Positions 26,430-34,811 are shown, counted from the stretch's first letter. The stretch: 40,993 nt of DNA from Equadaptatus sp045642025 (GCA_045642025.1 JAZUIB010000056.1:1-40993), one strand, 5' to 3'. Notes: a model not told the origin generated them from the letters alone. Translations and numbers: made by a program.

Positions 26430-26561
26430 CATATGGGTGTTTTGAAATTTAAGTAATGCCGCTAATTTTTATTTGTTCTCAAATCGTAATATATGCGGTA
26501 AAATATCATAGTGTAGATTTTGTATACTTTATCTGCTTCGGCGGATTTGGGAGGATAAACG

Positions 26562-27638
26562 ATGGACGAAATCAGCGAAGCCAAAGCAGTCGCAGACGAA
26601 CTGCTTGTAAAGCTTGAAAATATTAAGCAGATCGGACTTGAAAAAATTAAGGAAACTAAACTGGCAGATGAACTTCAGCTTGTTCATTCACGCATTCTTG
26701 GACGTAAAGGTGAACTTACAGAAATTCTAAAAAGTCTTGGCAAGGTTACACCAGAACTTAGAAAGACCCTCGGTCAGGCTGCAAATGAAGTTAAACAGAT
26801 TTTGTCTGAGGCCATTGACATTCATGGTGCCCAACTTCTTGAGCAAACTTCTTCAGTTGAAGGTGAGGTGGATATTACTCTGCCGGGTATTATGCCGTCA
26901 ACAGGTGCACTTCATCCGATTACCCAGATGTGCTATGACTTGAATGATGCTTTCCGTTCACTTGGGTTTGAGATTTATTCGGAACCTGAAATTACAAGTG
27001 AACTATATGCTTTTGATAATCTTAATTTTCCGCCGGAACATCCTGCGCGCGAAAGTATGGATACATACTGGATTGAAGGTCATGATGGAGGAAAAGGCGC
27101 GGAGCGTCTCTGTATGCGTCCTCATCTTACCGGCGGCAGTGTCCGTTATCTGCAGAAACACGGCGCACCTGCTCGCTTTGTCTATCCTGGGCGCGTTTAT
27201 CGCAACGAAACAACAGATGCAAGGCATGAAAGGGCTTTCTTTCAGTATGAAGCACTCATTGTTGATAAGGATTTTTCCTTTGCTTCCGGAGAACTGCTTG
27301 TAAAGACAATTCTCAGTAAGGTGTTTGGCTGTGATGTTGAAGTTCGTATGAGGGCAGGTTTTTTCCCGTTTGTTGAACCTGGCTTTGAGATCGATATGCG
27401 TTGCCTAGTTTGTGGAGGCAAGGGCTGCAGAGTCTGTAAAAACGTAGGTTGGATAGAGGTTATGCCTGGAGGTACCCCTCACCCTAATGTTTTGAAAGCA
27501 GCGGGGCTTGACCCTTCAGTATGGTCAGGTTTTTATATTAACATAGGTTTGGACAGACTTGTCATGATGCGTTACGGCGTTGATGACGTGCGTCTTTTCC
27601 ATAGTGCGGATCTTCGTTTCTTGGCACAGTTCAAATAG
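26562..27638 (+). CDS. pheS: Phenylalanine--tRNA ligase alpha subunit
   Basis: A 358-residue class II synthetase catalytic subunit. The N-terminal coiled coil spans about residues 1-100, followed by the core with HPITQMCYDLNDAFRSLGF and the C-terminal motif GLDRLVMMRYGVDDVRLF. It carries four cysteines in CLVCGGKGCRVC (Cys281, 284, 289, 292), a zinc-knuckle-like insert found in some lineages. Two segments deviate from the usual form: TDARHERAFFQYEALIVD in place of the common DATHxxxFHQxEG, and PGGTPHPNVL where GCGMVHP is common. GGGAGG precedes the ATG. A possible -10, TATACT at 26523-26528, lies upstream without a clear -35. pheT follows after 12 bp. Confidence 0.95.
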   Translation: MDEISEAKAVADELLVKLENIKQIGLEKIKETKLADELQLVHSRILGRKGELTEILKSLGKVTPELRKTLGQAANEVKQILSEAIDIHGAQLLEQTSSVEGEVDITLPGIMPSTGALHPITQMCYDLNDAFRSLGFEIYSEPEITSELYAFDNLNFPPEHPARESMDTYWIEGHDGGKGAERLCMRPHLTGGSVRYLQKHGAPARFVYPGRVYRNETTDARHERAFFQYEALIVDKDFSFASGELLVKTILSKVFGCDVEVRMRAGFFPFVEPGFEIDMRCLVCGGKGCRVCKNVGWIEVMPGGTPHPNVLKAAGLDPSVWSGFYINIGLDRLVMMRYGVDDVRLFHSADLRFLAQFK

Positions 27639-27650
27639 GAGGGCAAAACA

Positions 27651-30080
27651 ATGAAACTTTCTCTTAACTGGATTAAAAAATATGTTGACCTTCCTGAAGG
27701 CCTTACCACAGAAAAACTTTCCTATGATTTGACAATGTGTACGGTTGAAGTGGAAGAAGCCTTTGACCTCGGCGCGTCGCTTAACGGACTTTTTATAGGC
27801 AAAATTCTCACAGTGGAACCTCATCCGAACGCAGACAAACTCCGTATATGCACTGTTGACCTCGGAGATAAAGAACCCAACACAATCGTCTGTGGAGGCA
27901 TAAATTTAACCCCAGGCATGCTTGTATGTGTTGCAAAGCCGGGTGCATGGGTGCTTTGGCATGGTGAAGGTGAGCCTGTTGAAATCAAACCTGCAAAACT
28001 TCGTGGTGTTATGAGTTACGGAATGATATGTGCTTCAGATGAAGTTGGATTAGGTGAACTTTTTCCTGCGACACAACATGCGGAAATTATTGACCTCACC
28101 TCTTTTGATGCAAAACCTGGAACTCCTGTTGCAGACGCGCTTAACCTTAATGACGTTATCATCGATATAGATAATAAATCGATGACCAACCGCCCCGATC
28201 TCTGGGGACATTACGGTATGGCAAGAGAACTTGCGGCAATTTACGGCTGTGAACTGAAGCCGTTTGACAAGGTTGAGCTTCCTGCCGCAACAGACGGACT
28301 TGAAGTCAAAATAGAGGATTCAAAGCTTTGTCCGCGCTACACAGGGCTTGTGATTAAAAATGTAAAGACAGTTGAGTCTCCGTTTGAGCTTAAAAGTCTT
28401 ATTTGGCGTGTCGGCATGCGTCCGATAAATCTTATCGTGGACATTACAAACTATGTTATGCTTGCGACAGGACAACCGACACACGGATTTAGCCGTGACC
28501 ATGTTAAAGGCGCAATCAGCGTACGCCGCGCAGTTGGAGGTGAAAAACTTCAGTTGCTTGACGACACAGAACTTTGCCTCACAAACAATGACCTTGTGAT
28601 TGCTGATGAAAAAGCCCCTGTTGCACTTGCAGGCATAATGGGCGGAAAACTTGACTCAATTCTTCCGGATACAACGGAAATTATTATGGAGATAGCGAAT
28701 TTCAACGCGCTGTCCGTAAGAAAGACAACGCAGCGTTTTAACGTCAGGACGGAAGCATCTTCACGCTATGAAAAGAGTATTGATCCTCAGCGTGTTGACA
28801 GTGCTGTGTCTGTCGCTGTTCAGATGTTCAAAAAATATTTTCCGCAGTGTACTGTTTCCGGCTGTGTTGATAACTATCCCGCGCCGCTTGCGCAGGCAGA
28901 GGTTATAGTTGACGCAGGCTGGCTTGCAAGAAGACTCGGTACAGAACTTAAGGCAGAGCAGATTGTGAAAACGCTTTCAAAACTCGGCTTTGTTACCGCA
29001 GAAAAGGACGGAGCGTATGTCGTTACCGCGCCTTCGTGGCGTTCAACGGGTGATATCTCACTTCCTGATGATATTCTTGAAGAAATCGCACGCCTCATTG
29101 GTTATGAGAATTTTGATTTTGTTCCGCCTGTAATAAAGCTCGATAAAGCAGTCAATCAGAGAAATTTTGACACAGAACGCGTACTGCGCGAATATCTTGC
29201 TTTCCGCTGCGGAATGCAGGAAATATTTACCTATCCGTGGATTGATAATGGATACATTGAAGCCGCCGGTGTTGACAAAAGCGAGATGCTTAAACTTTCA
29301 ACGCCGCCGTCGCCTGAGCAGGCTTATCTGCGTTCAACACTCGTTCCAGGTATTCTTATGGCGGTTTCAAACAATCTCCGCTATTTTGACGAGTTCAGAC
29401 TTTTTGAACTCACTCCGGTATTCTTTGATAAAAATTATCACTGTGTCAACGCTGAAGTTGAAAAACTTCCGCAGATGGAAAGACATGTGGCTGGTGCAAT
29501 CGTTGGAAATGACCCGCGAATGATGTTCCGTGAAGCAAAGGGTATGATTGAGTACATGCACCGCTATGTACAGATCGAGCAACTTTCCTTTGCGCAGACT
29601 GTAAAACCCATATGGTCAGAAGATAAACTCTGGCTGAATGTAATGTATAAAGACGAAGTTATCGGCTGCATAGGACTTCTTTCGCAGAAGGCTGCAAAGG
29701 CTGCCGGTATTAAACGCGCACTTGCCGTAATTTTCGAACTCAATGTTGAAAGCCTTGTGCCGCTTGCGTCGCGCCAGAATGAGTTTACACATCTGCCGGA
29801 ATATCCGCTCGTTGACTTTGACCTTTCTGTCATTTTTGACGAAGCCGTAACATGGGAACAGATAAAGGATTTTGTCAGCAGGGCAGAGCTTGTTAAAGAT
29901 ACTCAGTTTATTGATGAATACCGCGGCAAGCAGATCGGCGAAGGCAAAAAATCAGTATCATTCCGTACGTGGATAGGCTCTGATAAAGGCACTCTGACTT
30001 CAGAACAGATTGAAACAGCAACAAAACAGATTATTAACAAACTTGTTAAAAAACTTGCCGGAGAAGTACGCGAAGGCTAA
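27651..30080 (+). CDS. pheT: Phenylalanine--tRNA ligase beta subunit
   Basis: The 809-residue beta subunit of the alpha2-beta2 synthetase. Order: N-terminal region, tRNA-binding OB domain (LNGLFIGKILTVEPHPNADK, about residues 45-155), B3/B4 editing domain, B5 domain, a degenerate catalytic-like core, and the C-terminal anticodon-binding FDX-ACB domain (LPEYPLVDFDLSVIFD, about residues 715-809). Length is normal. AGGAGGG precedes the ATG and the gene is co-transcribed with pheS. Confidence 0.97.
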   Translation: MKLSLNWIKKYVDLPEGLTTEKLSYDLTMCTVEVEEAFDLGASLNGLFIGKILTVEPHPNADKLRICTVDLGDKEPNTIVCGGINLTPGMLVCVAKPGAWVLWHGEGEPVEIKPAKLRGVMSYGMICASDEVGLGELFPATQHAEIIDLTSFDAKPGTPVADALNLNDVIIDIDNKSMTNRPDLWGHYGMARELAAIYGCELKPFDKVELPAATDGLEVKIEDSKLCPRYTGLVIKNVKTVESPFELKSLIWRVGMRPINLIVDITNYVMLATGQPTHGFSRDHVKGAISVRRAVGGEKLQLLDDTELCLTNNDLVIADEKAPVALAGIMGGKLDSILPDTTEIIMEIANFNALSVRKTTQRFNVRTEASSRYEKSIDPQRVDSAVSVAVQMFKKYFPQCTVSGCVDNYPAPLAQAEVIVDAGWLARRLGTELKAEQIVKTLSKLGFVTAEKDGAYVVTAPSWRSTGDISLPDDILEEIARLIGYENFDFVPPVIKLDKAVNQRNFDTERVLREYLAFRCGMQEIFTYPWIDNGYIEAAGVDKSEMLKLSTPPSPEQAYLRSTLVPGILMAVSNNLRYFDEFRLFELTPVFFDKNYHCVNAEVEKLPQMERHVAGAIVGNDPRMMFREAKGMIEYMHRYVQIEQLSFAQTVKPIWSEDKLWLNVMYKDEVIGCIGLLSQKAAKAAGIKRALAVIFELNVESLVPLASRQNEFTHLPEYPLVDFDLSVIFDEAVTWEQIKDFVSRAELVKDTQFIDEYRGKQIGEGKKSVSFRTWIGSDKGTLTSEQIETATKQIINKLVKKLAGEVREG

Positions 30081-30095
30081 TGGGAGGGAAAAATA

Positions 30096-30434
30096 ATGGA
30101 AAAGTTTGATGAACTCGAACAAGCACTTGATGAAGTAAGCAGTTATATTGACTCGCTCACAGCAGAAAACGAGCAGCTGAAAAGCGATATCGCAGGACTG
30201 AAAAACACACTAGAAGACAGAAATGCCGAAATAGCGCAACTTCAACAGGAAGTTCAATCAGCATCTGTTAAGGCAAACGCAAGCATTGAAAGTAACACCG
30301 CATATCAGAAGAGAGCTGAAGGACTTCTTGCACGCGTTCGTGCAATGCAGCAGAAAAGAGCATCTGAGCAGCCGGCGGAAGAAAACAACTCTACATCTGA
30401 ATTCCCGCATCAGCTTAGTCTGCTTGATGACTAA
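30096..30434 (+). CDS. Small coiled-coil protein of unknown function preceding zapA
   Basis: I do not recognise a named family. The 112 residues are almost entirely helical and charged: heptad-like leucines run from about residue 5 to 60 (LTAENEQLKSDIAGLKNTL, EIAQLQQEV), then a looser helix, and a Ser/Pro/Glu linker. It ends in PHQLSLLDD, where QLSLL resembles the sliding-clamp-binding pentapeptide QL(S/D)LF. It has its own GGGAGG ribosome binding site, is 15 bp after pheT and only 3 bp before zapA, suggesting a role with ZapA, possibly ZapB-like. Function is inference. Confidence 0.75.
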   Translation: MEKFDELEQALDEVSSYIDSLTAENEQLKSDIAGLKNTLEDRNAEIAQLQQEVQSASVKANASIESNTAYQKRAEGLLARVRAMQQKRASEQPAEENNSTSEFPHQLSLLDD

Positions 30435-30437
30435 TTC

Positions 30438-30713
30438 ATGGACGAATTCGAAGAAATTGTACAAATAGAGCCGGGGCGTTATTCGTTCTTTGTCGGTGTA
30501 CACCAGTACACACTCACCTCTCCTATGGAGAAAGAGCGTCTTGTTCGTGTGATATCAAAGGTGCAGCAGCTGGTTGATACCTTTCCGGTGAGTCTTACGC
30601 AAGACCAGCGTTTGTTTCTTGCGCTGATAACCACCATGAACAAAATGGACAGACTTGAACTCAAAATAGACGGTATTTCTTCGAAAATTAAGAAAGAAAG
30701 AGAGCAGGGCTGA
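30438..30713 (+). CDS. zapA: Cell division protein ZapA
   Basis: A 91-residue ZapA-like protein, the usual size in Gram-positives. The N-terminal beta-rich head has VGVHQYTLTSPMEKERLVRV; a helical part rich in charged residues follows. ZapA crosslinks FtsZ filaments at the division ring. It follows the small coiled-coil gene by 3 bp and precedes the cvpA-like gene by 1 bp, inside the pheST-mutS2 run. Confidence 0.85.
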   Translation: MDEFEEIVQIEPGRYSFFVGVHQYTLTSPMEKERLVRVISKVQQLVDTFPVSLTQDQRLFLALITTMNKMDRLELKIDGISSKIKKEREQG

Positions 30714-30714
30714 T

Positions 30715-31284
30715 TTGTTCGGTTTTAATGGGACAGATGTTTTTCTGGCACTGCTTGCCGTCTATCTTATTGTCCGCGGCTGTATGCGCGGAATTACAGG
30801 AGAAGTTGTTTCATTAATCGGCTTTATCCTTGCCTGTTTCTCTGCATTTAAATATTCAGGTGTGCTTTCTCTGATTCTTCAAGAAAGAACAGAGATGAAT
30901 GGTTGTTTTGCCCAGATATCTGCCATGGTAATAATATGGCTGTCAGTTACACTAACAGCTGTAGTTTTGAGGCGAATGCTGCGGAAGACTATCGCTGTCA
31001 CGAATCTTCGCGGATTAGATACTATTTTGGGAGTTCTTTCAGGTGTTTTGAAATTTGCAGTCCTTGTTTACTGTATAATCATTGCAGGTTTTATGATAAC
31101 CCCCGTATGCAATCCGTGCTGGATGACAGACAGTGATATCCTTCGTTATGCCGGTAGAGAATGGCCCTTGGTAAAAAAAACTCTTGTAGAACACAATCTT
31201 CTGCTGCATGCTGACCTGCTTCCAGACGGCACGCTTGAGCAGGCATTGAGACCTTATCGCACAGGGCAGAAATCTCCGCGTTAA
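30715..31284 (+). CDS. CvpA-family membrane protein
   Basis: A 189-residue protein with four hydrophobic segments in the first 135 residues. The CvpA-like start reads GTDVFLALLAVYLIVRGCMR followed by GITGEVVSLIGFILA. A soluble tail of about 50 residues ends it. CvpA proteins are linked to colicin V production in E. coli, and in other bacteria neighbour mutS2, as here; their molecular role is unclear. The start is TTG at 30715, directly after the zapA stop; the mutS2 ATG follows 2 bp after its stop codon. Confidence 0.82.
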   Translation: MFGFNGTDVFLALLAVYLIVRGCMRGITGEVVSLIGFILACFSAFKYSGVLSLILQERTEMNGCFAQISAMVIIWLSVTLTAVVLRRMLRKTIAVTNLRGLDTILGVLSGVLKFAVLVYCIIIAGFMITPVCNPCWMTDSDILRYAGREWPLVKKTLVEHNLLLHADLLPDGTLEQALRPYRTGQKSPR

Positions 31285-31286
31285 AA

Positions 31287-33650
31287 ATGTTCGCAGGTAA
31301 AAACGTTCTCAAGCACCTTGAAGCTGATAAAATACTTTCAATGCTCGCTGCCAAATCACGCAGCGAGTTGGGAGTAACTTATGCGCTTCAGCTTGTACCT
31401 GCAAAAGATTATGCGGAACTCTGCAGCAGACAGAAACTTTTTGCCGAAATCGAAAATTACAGAGATACAAAAGGCGAGTTGCCGTGGCAGAGAAACCTTG
31501 TACCAGTAGAAGAACTTATTAACTCTGCAAAGGAAAACGGTCTTCTTACAGGTGCTGAACTTATCAAAATACGTCTGCTGCTGAAAACCGCAACCGAACT
31601 CAGGCGGATTTTTGTCTCAAATAGCGTGGAATACACGTCCTTTTCGCTTCTCACAAGATATCTTCATGACTATAGTGAAGAAACTGGAATGCTTGATGTG
31701 CTTGACGAAGACGGCAGGCTTTTTGATTCCGCGTCTGAAAAGCTGAAGGCAGTCAGAGAAGAAATGAGACTTATACGTGAGCAGATACGGACAAGAAGCC
31801 GCAATATGCTCAATGAACCATCAATTGCTTCCATGCTGCAGGAACGCCTGCTCGTTCTACGCAATTCACGCCATACATTCCTTGTGAGGCAGGATGCCGT
31901 AAACAAATTTCCAGGTATAGTTGTTGATCGCTCAGGCTCAGGCAACAGCGTTTACATGGAGCCTAATTCACTTATAAGATTGAATAATAGTTTCAGCGAC
32001 AGGCGAAGCGTTGAATACCATGAAGAACTGAGAATTTTACGCAGTCTTACGGAAAAACTGCTGATTAAACGCAAAGGAATTCTCGCTGCGGAAAAAGTGC
32101 TCGGCAATATAGATTTCTTCTATGCGCTGTCCGAAAAAATACGGCTGGATGGTTGGAAAATGCCTGTGCTTACGGACAAAGCCGTATTTAAACTAAAAAA
32201 TGCCAGACATCCGCTGATAGGAAGTCGTGCTGTACCGATTGACATCGAATGCGGAGAAAAATTTAAAACATTGGTAATAACAGGGCCGAATACTGGAGGA
32301 AAAACAGTAGCCTTAAAGACTGCAGGAATATCTGTGTTGCTTGCATGGTACGGATGTCCGCTTCCAGCGGATGAGAGCACAGTGATAGGAAATTTTGAAC
32401 GTTTGTGTGCGGATATCGGTGACGAACAAAGCATTGAACAGTCTCTTTCAACATTCAGTGCGCATATAAAAAATATTACCGAAATTCTTTCGTCTGCAGG
32501 AGATCGGTCGCTCATTATGCTTGATGAATTAGGGGCAGGGACAGATCCTGACGAAGGGGCTGCTTTGGGTATAGCGTTACTTAACTGGCTGCTTGAAAAA
32601 AGAAGCGTTGTACTTGCAACAACGCACTACAACCCGATAAAACACTTTGCAACTTTGACAAAAGGCATTGAGACGGCAAGCGTTGAATTCAACGTTGAAA
32701 CACTTTCGCCAACATACAAAATTATCATGGGAATACCCGGACAGAGCAACGCGTTGCTTATTGCCTCGAAACTTGGTATGCCTAATGAAATTATAAAACG
32801 GGCGGAAAACGCGATCAGCAGTCATGAAGTTTCAATGGAAGCTATAGTTTCGGAACTGCACAAAAAACGCGCACAGCTTGAAAAAGAAGGCTGTATGCTT
32901 GACGAAAACAGGAAAAAAACAGACAAACTCAAAAAAGACTACGAAGAAAAAGTGCGGAAACTTGACGAAAAACGTGACGAACTGCTTGCGAGCGCTGACA
33001 AAAAAGCAAGAAACATAATCAAAAACGCTGAGGATTCCGCCAGAGCGCTGATTAAAAATCTTGAAACTGCTGAACAGGAATCTGCCGCAAGACGGGAGTT
33101 AGAAAAAAAACGCAGCCATTTTTCAAAAATCGCAGGTTCAGCTGACAAACGTGAAGAAAAAAAGATTGCAAAACAGTCTGTTCTTTCGTCAGGCATAAAT
33201 CACAAACTCGAATCAGGAGACACTGTTAAACTTATTGGAACGAACGGGAACGCGACAGTGCTTGAAATCCGCGGCAAAAAAGCGGTGCTTCAGGCAGGGG
33301 CCGCACAGCTTGAAGTGCCGCTTGCCAAACTTGCTTTTGTAAAAAAAGGAGAAGAACAGAAAAAACTGGCAGACATTAAAATTAAAGTTGAGCGTCCGGT
33401 AAACGTGCCAAGTTCAATTATGATACGCCATCTCAGAGTTGACGAAGCATTGCCGATGCTTGAACAGTATCTCGACAGAGCATACCGCGCGGGCTATGAC
33501 AGCGTTATGGTAATTCACGGAAGAGGAGAAGGAATACTTCGCCGCGCCGTACAGTCTCTTTGCGAAGAAATTCCGTACGTGGCAGAGCATAACCTTGGAG
33601 GACCTCACGAAGGCGGTTATGGAGTGACAGTAGTAAAATTTACAAAATAA
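31287..33650 (+). CDS. mutS2: MutS2-type ATPase, Smr domain with altered motif
   Basis: A 787-residue MutS2. It lacks the mismatch-recognition domain of MutS. Core and lever domains (residues 1-310) are followed by the ATPase: Walker A GPNTGGKT near residue 333 and Walker B DELGAGTDPDEGAAL. A long coiled coil lies at about 520-640, a KOW-like segment near 650-690 and a C-terminal Smr domain at about 709-787. MutS2 acts on branched DNA and, in some bacteria, on collided ribosomes. In the Smr domain the usual LDLRG-like motif reads MIRHLRVDEA, so the expected Asp is missing, while HGRGEG is kept. No clear RBS; translation is likely coupled to the gene before. Confidence 0.95.
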   Translation: MFAGKNVLKHLEADKILSMLAAKSRSELGVTYALQLVPAKDYAELCSRQKLFAEIENYRDTKGELPWQRNLVPVEELINSAKENGLLTGAELIKIRLLLKTATELRRIFVSNSVEYTSFSLLTRYLHDYSEETGMLDVLDEDGRLFDSASEKLKAVREEMRLIREQIRTRSRNMLNEPSIASMLQERLLVLRNSRHTFLVRQDAVNKFPGIVVDRSGSGNSVYMEPNSLIRLNNSFSDRRSVEYHEELRILRSLTEKLLIKRKGILAAEKVLGNIDFFYALSEKIRLDGWKMPVLTDKAVFKLKNARHPLIGSRAVPIDIECGEKFKTLVITGPNTGGKTVALKTAGISVLLAWYGCPLPADESTVIGNFERLCADIGDEQSIEQSLSTFSAHIKNITEILSSAGDRSLIMLDELGAGTDPDEGAALGIALLNWLLEKRSVVLATTHYNPIKHFATLTKGIETASVEFNVETLSPTYKIIMGIPGQSNALLIASKLGMPNEIIKRAENAISSHEVSMEAIVSELHKKRAQLEKEGCMLDENRKKTDKLKKDYEEKVRKLDEKRDELLASADKKARNIIKNAEDSARALIKNLETAEQESAARRELEKKRSHFSKIAGSADKREEKKIAKQSVLSSGINHKLESGDTVKLIGTNGNATVLEIRGKKAVLQAGAAQLEVPLAKLAFVKKGEEQKKLADIKIKVERPVNVPSSIMIRHLRVDEALPMLEQYLDRAYRAGYDSVMVIHGRGEGILRRAVQSLCEEIPYVAEHNLGGPHEGGYGVTVVKFTK

Positions 33651-33682
33651 AAACCGTCCTACAGGACGGTTTTATTTTTTTG
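33650..33682. terminator. Bidirectional terminator between mutS2 and tRNA-Ser
   Basis: Stem AAACCGTCC (33651-33659) and GGACGGTTT (33664-33672), loop TACA. A T-rich tail follows on the plus side and an A-rich stretch precedes it, so it can end both mutS2 (plus) and the converging tRNA gene (minus). Confidence 0.85.
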
Positions 33683-33683
33683 T

Positions 33684-33776
33684 TGGCGGAGAGGGTGGGA
33701 TTTGAACCCACGTAACGATTCATCACCGCTAAGACGATTTCGAGTCGCCCGCCTTCGACCACTCGGCCACCCCTCC
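33684..33776 (-). tRNA. tRNA-Ser, anticodon CGA
   Basis: The minus strand folds as a long-variable-arm tRNA of 93 nt. The acceptor stem pairs GGAGGGG with CCTCTCC, the D arm has GGCCGAGTGGTCGAAGGC, the anticodon loop CTCGAAA gives CGA (reads UCG) and the T loop is GGTTCAAATCC. The 3' CCA is encoded. Its promoter lies at 33814-33842. Confidence 0.95.
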
Positions 33777-33813
33777 GTGAGCGAAGAACTATTATAATCT
33801 CTGCCGAGACAGT

Positions 33814-33842
33814 ATTATAAAGCAGCGAACATAAACAGTCAA
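33814..33842 (-). promoter_or_regulatory. Promoter of tRNA-Ser(CGA)
   Basis: On the minus strand TTGACT (plus 33837-33842), a 17-bp spacer and TATAAT (plus 33814-33819). A second TATAAT (plus 33791-33796) lies closer to the gene but lacks a -35. The tRNA starts about 38 bp after the first -10. Confidence 0.75.
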
Positions 33843-33861
33843 CGGTACCGCATGCAGTGTT

Positions 33862-33890
33862 TTGACATAAACAACGCTTTGGGCTATAAT
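33862..33890 (+). promoter_or_regulatory. Consensus promoter of tRNA-Ser(GGA)
   Basis: A perfect TTGACA (33862-33867), 17-bp spacer, TATAAT (33885-33890). It is divergent from the tRNA-Ser(CGA) promoter; the two -35 boxes are 19 bp apart. Confidence 0.88.
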
Positions 33891-33916
33891 CTTTTGGCTT
33901 TCAATTATCGACCTGC

Positions 33917-34008
33917 GGAGAGGTGGCTGAGTGGTCGAAGGCGCTCGCCTGGAAAGTGAGTTAGCGGGTCAAACTGCTACAAGGGTTCAAATCCCTTCCT
34001 CTCCGCCA
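33917..34008 (+). tRNA. tRNA-Ser, anticodon GGA
   Basis: A 92-nt tRNA with a long variable arm. The acceptor stem pairs GGAGAGG with CCTCTCC, the anticodon stem CTCGC/GTGAG encloses CTGGAAA giving GGA (reads UCC/UCU), and the T loop is GGTTCAAATCC. The CCA end is encoded. Confidence 0.95.
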
Positions 34009-34018
34009 TTAAACAGAT

Positions 34019-34052
34019 AAAAAGACAACCGCAGGGTTGTCTTTGTTGTTTT
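34019..34052 (+). terminator. Terminator after tRNA-Ser(GGA)
   Basis: A perfect 10-bp stem AAAGACAACC (34021-34030) and GGTTGTCTTT (34035-34044), loop GCAG, tail GTTGTTTT. It also lies just beyond the end of the converging tadA gene. Confidence 0.8.
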
Positions 34053-34061
34053 AGCGTATGA

Positions 34062-34529
34062 CTAATTATTCTTTTGCCCTGTTTTCCTTTTGCCTTTGAA
34101 AAAATCGCTTAAAAGTTTTCTGCATTCAGTTTCCATTACTCCGCCTATTACGGTGCACTTATGCGCAAAACGCGGGTCTTTGGGAATATTATAAAGAGTG
34201 CCTGCGGCGCCTGCTTTTGCATCCTTGGCTCCATATACGAGTTTTTTTATGCGGCACTGAACAACAGCGCCGGCGCACATCGGACACGGCTCAAGAGTGA
34301 CATAAAGTGTGCAGTCGTCAAGCCTCCAGTTGTTCAGTTTATCCGAAGCATCTTTAATTGCTATCATTTCGGCATGAGCGAAAGGAGAATTATCTGCGTC
34401 TCGGCGGTTACAGCCTCTGCCTAAAATTTCACCGTTTCGGACAACAACGGCGCCTACGGGAATTTCGTCAAATTCCAGCGCGCGCTTTGCCTCTTTTATC
34501 GCTTCCTGCATAAAATTCAGCTCTGACAT
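34062..34529 (-). CDS. tadA: tRNA-specific adenosine deaminase TadA
   Basis: Deaminates A34 of tRNA-Arg(ACG) to inosine. The start MSELNFMQEAIKEAKRAL at 34529 is chosen because GGAG lies 9 nt upstream; a longer frame to 34586 would run through the tRNA-Arg promoter region. At 155 residues it matches the family. Zinc and catalytic residues are visible: HAE at 52-54 and PCPMC at 81-85. It is divergent from tRNA-Arg(CCG), whose promoter lies within the tadA 5' region. Confidence 0.95.
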   Translation of the reverse strand: MSELNFMQEAIKEAKRALEFDEIPVGAVVVRNGEILGRGCNRRDADNSPFAHAEMIAIKDASDKLNNWRLDDCTLYVTLEPCPMCAGAVVQCRIKKLVYGAKDAKAGAAGTLYNIPKDPRFAHKCTVIGGVMETECRKLLSDFFKGKRKTGQKNN

Positions 34530-34547
34530 GTAAACGACTCCAATCTG

Positions 34548-34556
34548 TGCTATACT
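34548..34556 (+). promoter_or_regulatory. Promoter of tRNA-Arg, extended -10
   Basis: TGCTATACT is an extended -10 element 15 bp before the tRNA. The -35 position overlaps the first codons of the divergent tadA gene and is weak. Confidence 0.55.
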
Positions 34557-34571
34557 TAATAGCCGTGGTAT

Positions 34572-34648
34572 GTGCCCGTAGCTCATTTGGATAGAGTGAC
34601 AGCCTCCGGAGCTGTAGGTAAAGGGTTCAAATCCCTTCGGGCACGCCA
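34572..34648 (+). tRNA. tRNA-Arg, anticodon CCG
   Basis: A 77-nt tRNA: acceptor GTGCCCG with CGGGCAC, D arm GCTCATTTGGATAGAGT, anticodon stem ACAGC/GCTGT with loop CTCCGGA giving CCG (reads CGG), T loop GGTTCAAATCC, and an encoded CCA. Confidence 0.95.
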
Positions 34649-34653
34649 GTTTT

Positions 34654-34664
34654 TATGATATAAT
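34654..34664 (+). promoter_or_regulatory. Promoter of the SRP RNA, extended -10
   Basis: TATGATATAAT is a perfect extended -10 (TGATATAAT) ending 10 bp before the predicted 5' end of the SRP RNA. It starts 6 bp after tRNA-Arg. Confidence 0.65.
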
Positions 34665-34674
34665 ATTACCACAA

Positions 34675-34811
34675 AGCAAGGTTTCTTTGCAGGGACTTCA
34701 GCCTCGTGCGGCGAAAGCTCGCGAACCCTGTCAGGTCCGGAAGGAAGCAGCAGTAAACGAAATCTTTCGGGTGCCATGAGTTTACTGAAGTCCCTGTAAA
34801 GAAACTTTGCA
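34675..34811 (+). ncRNA. ffs: Signal recognition particle RNA, small bacterial type
   Basis: The conserved Ffh-binding core is plain: GTCAGGTCCGGAAGGAAGCA at 34730-34749 and the 3' partner CGGGTGCC near 34768. The ends form a long terminal helix: 34681-34701 pairs with 34785-34805 over 21 bp with a single G-U pair, and the pairing extends a few bases further out. There is no Alu-type domain. The RNA is about 135 nt. No intrinsic terminator follows; an ORF begins 12 bp after. Confidence 0.93.
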
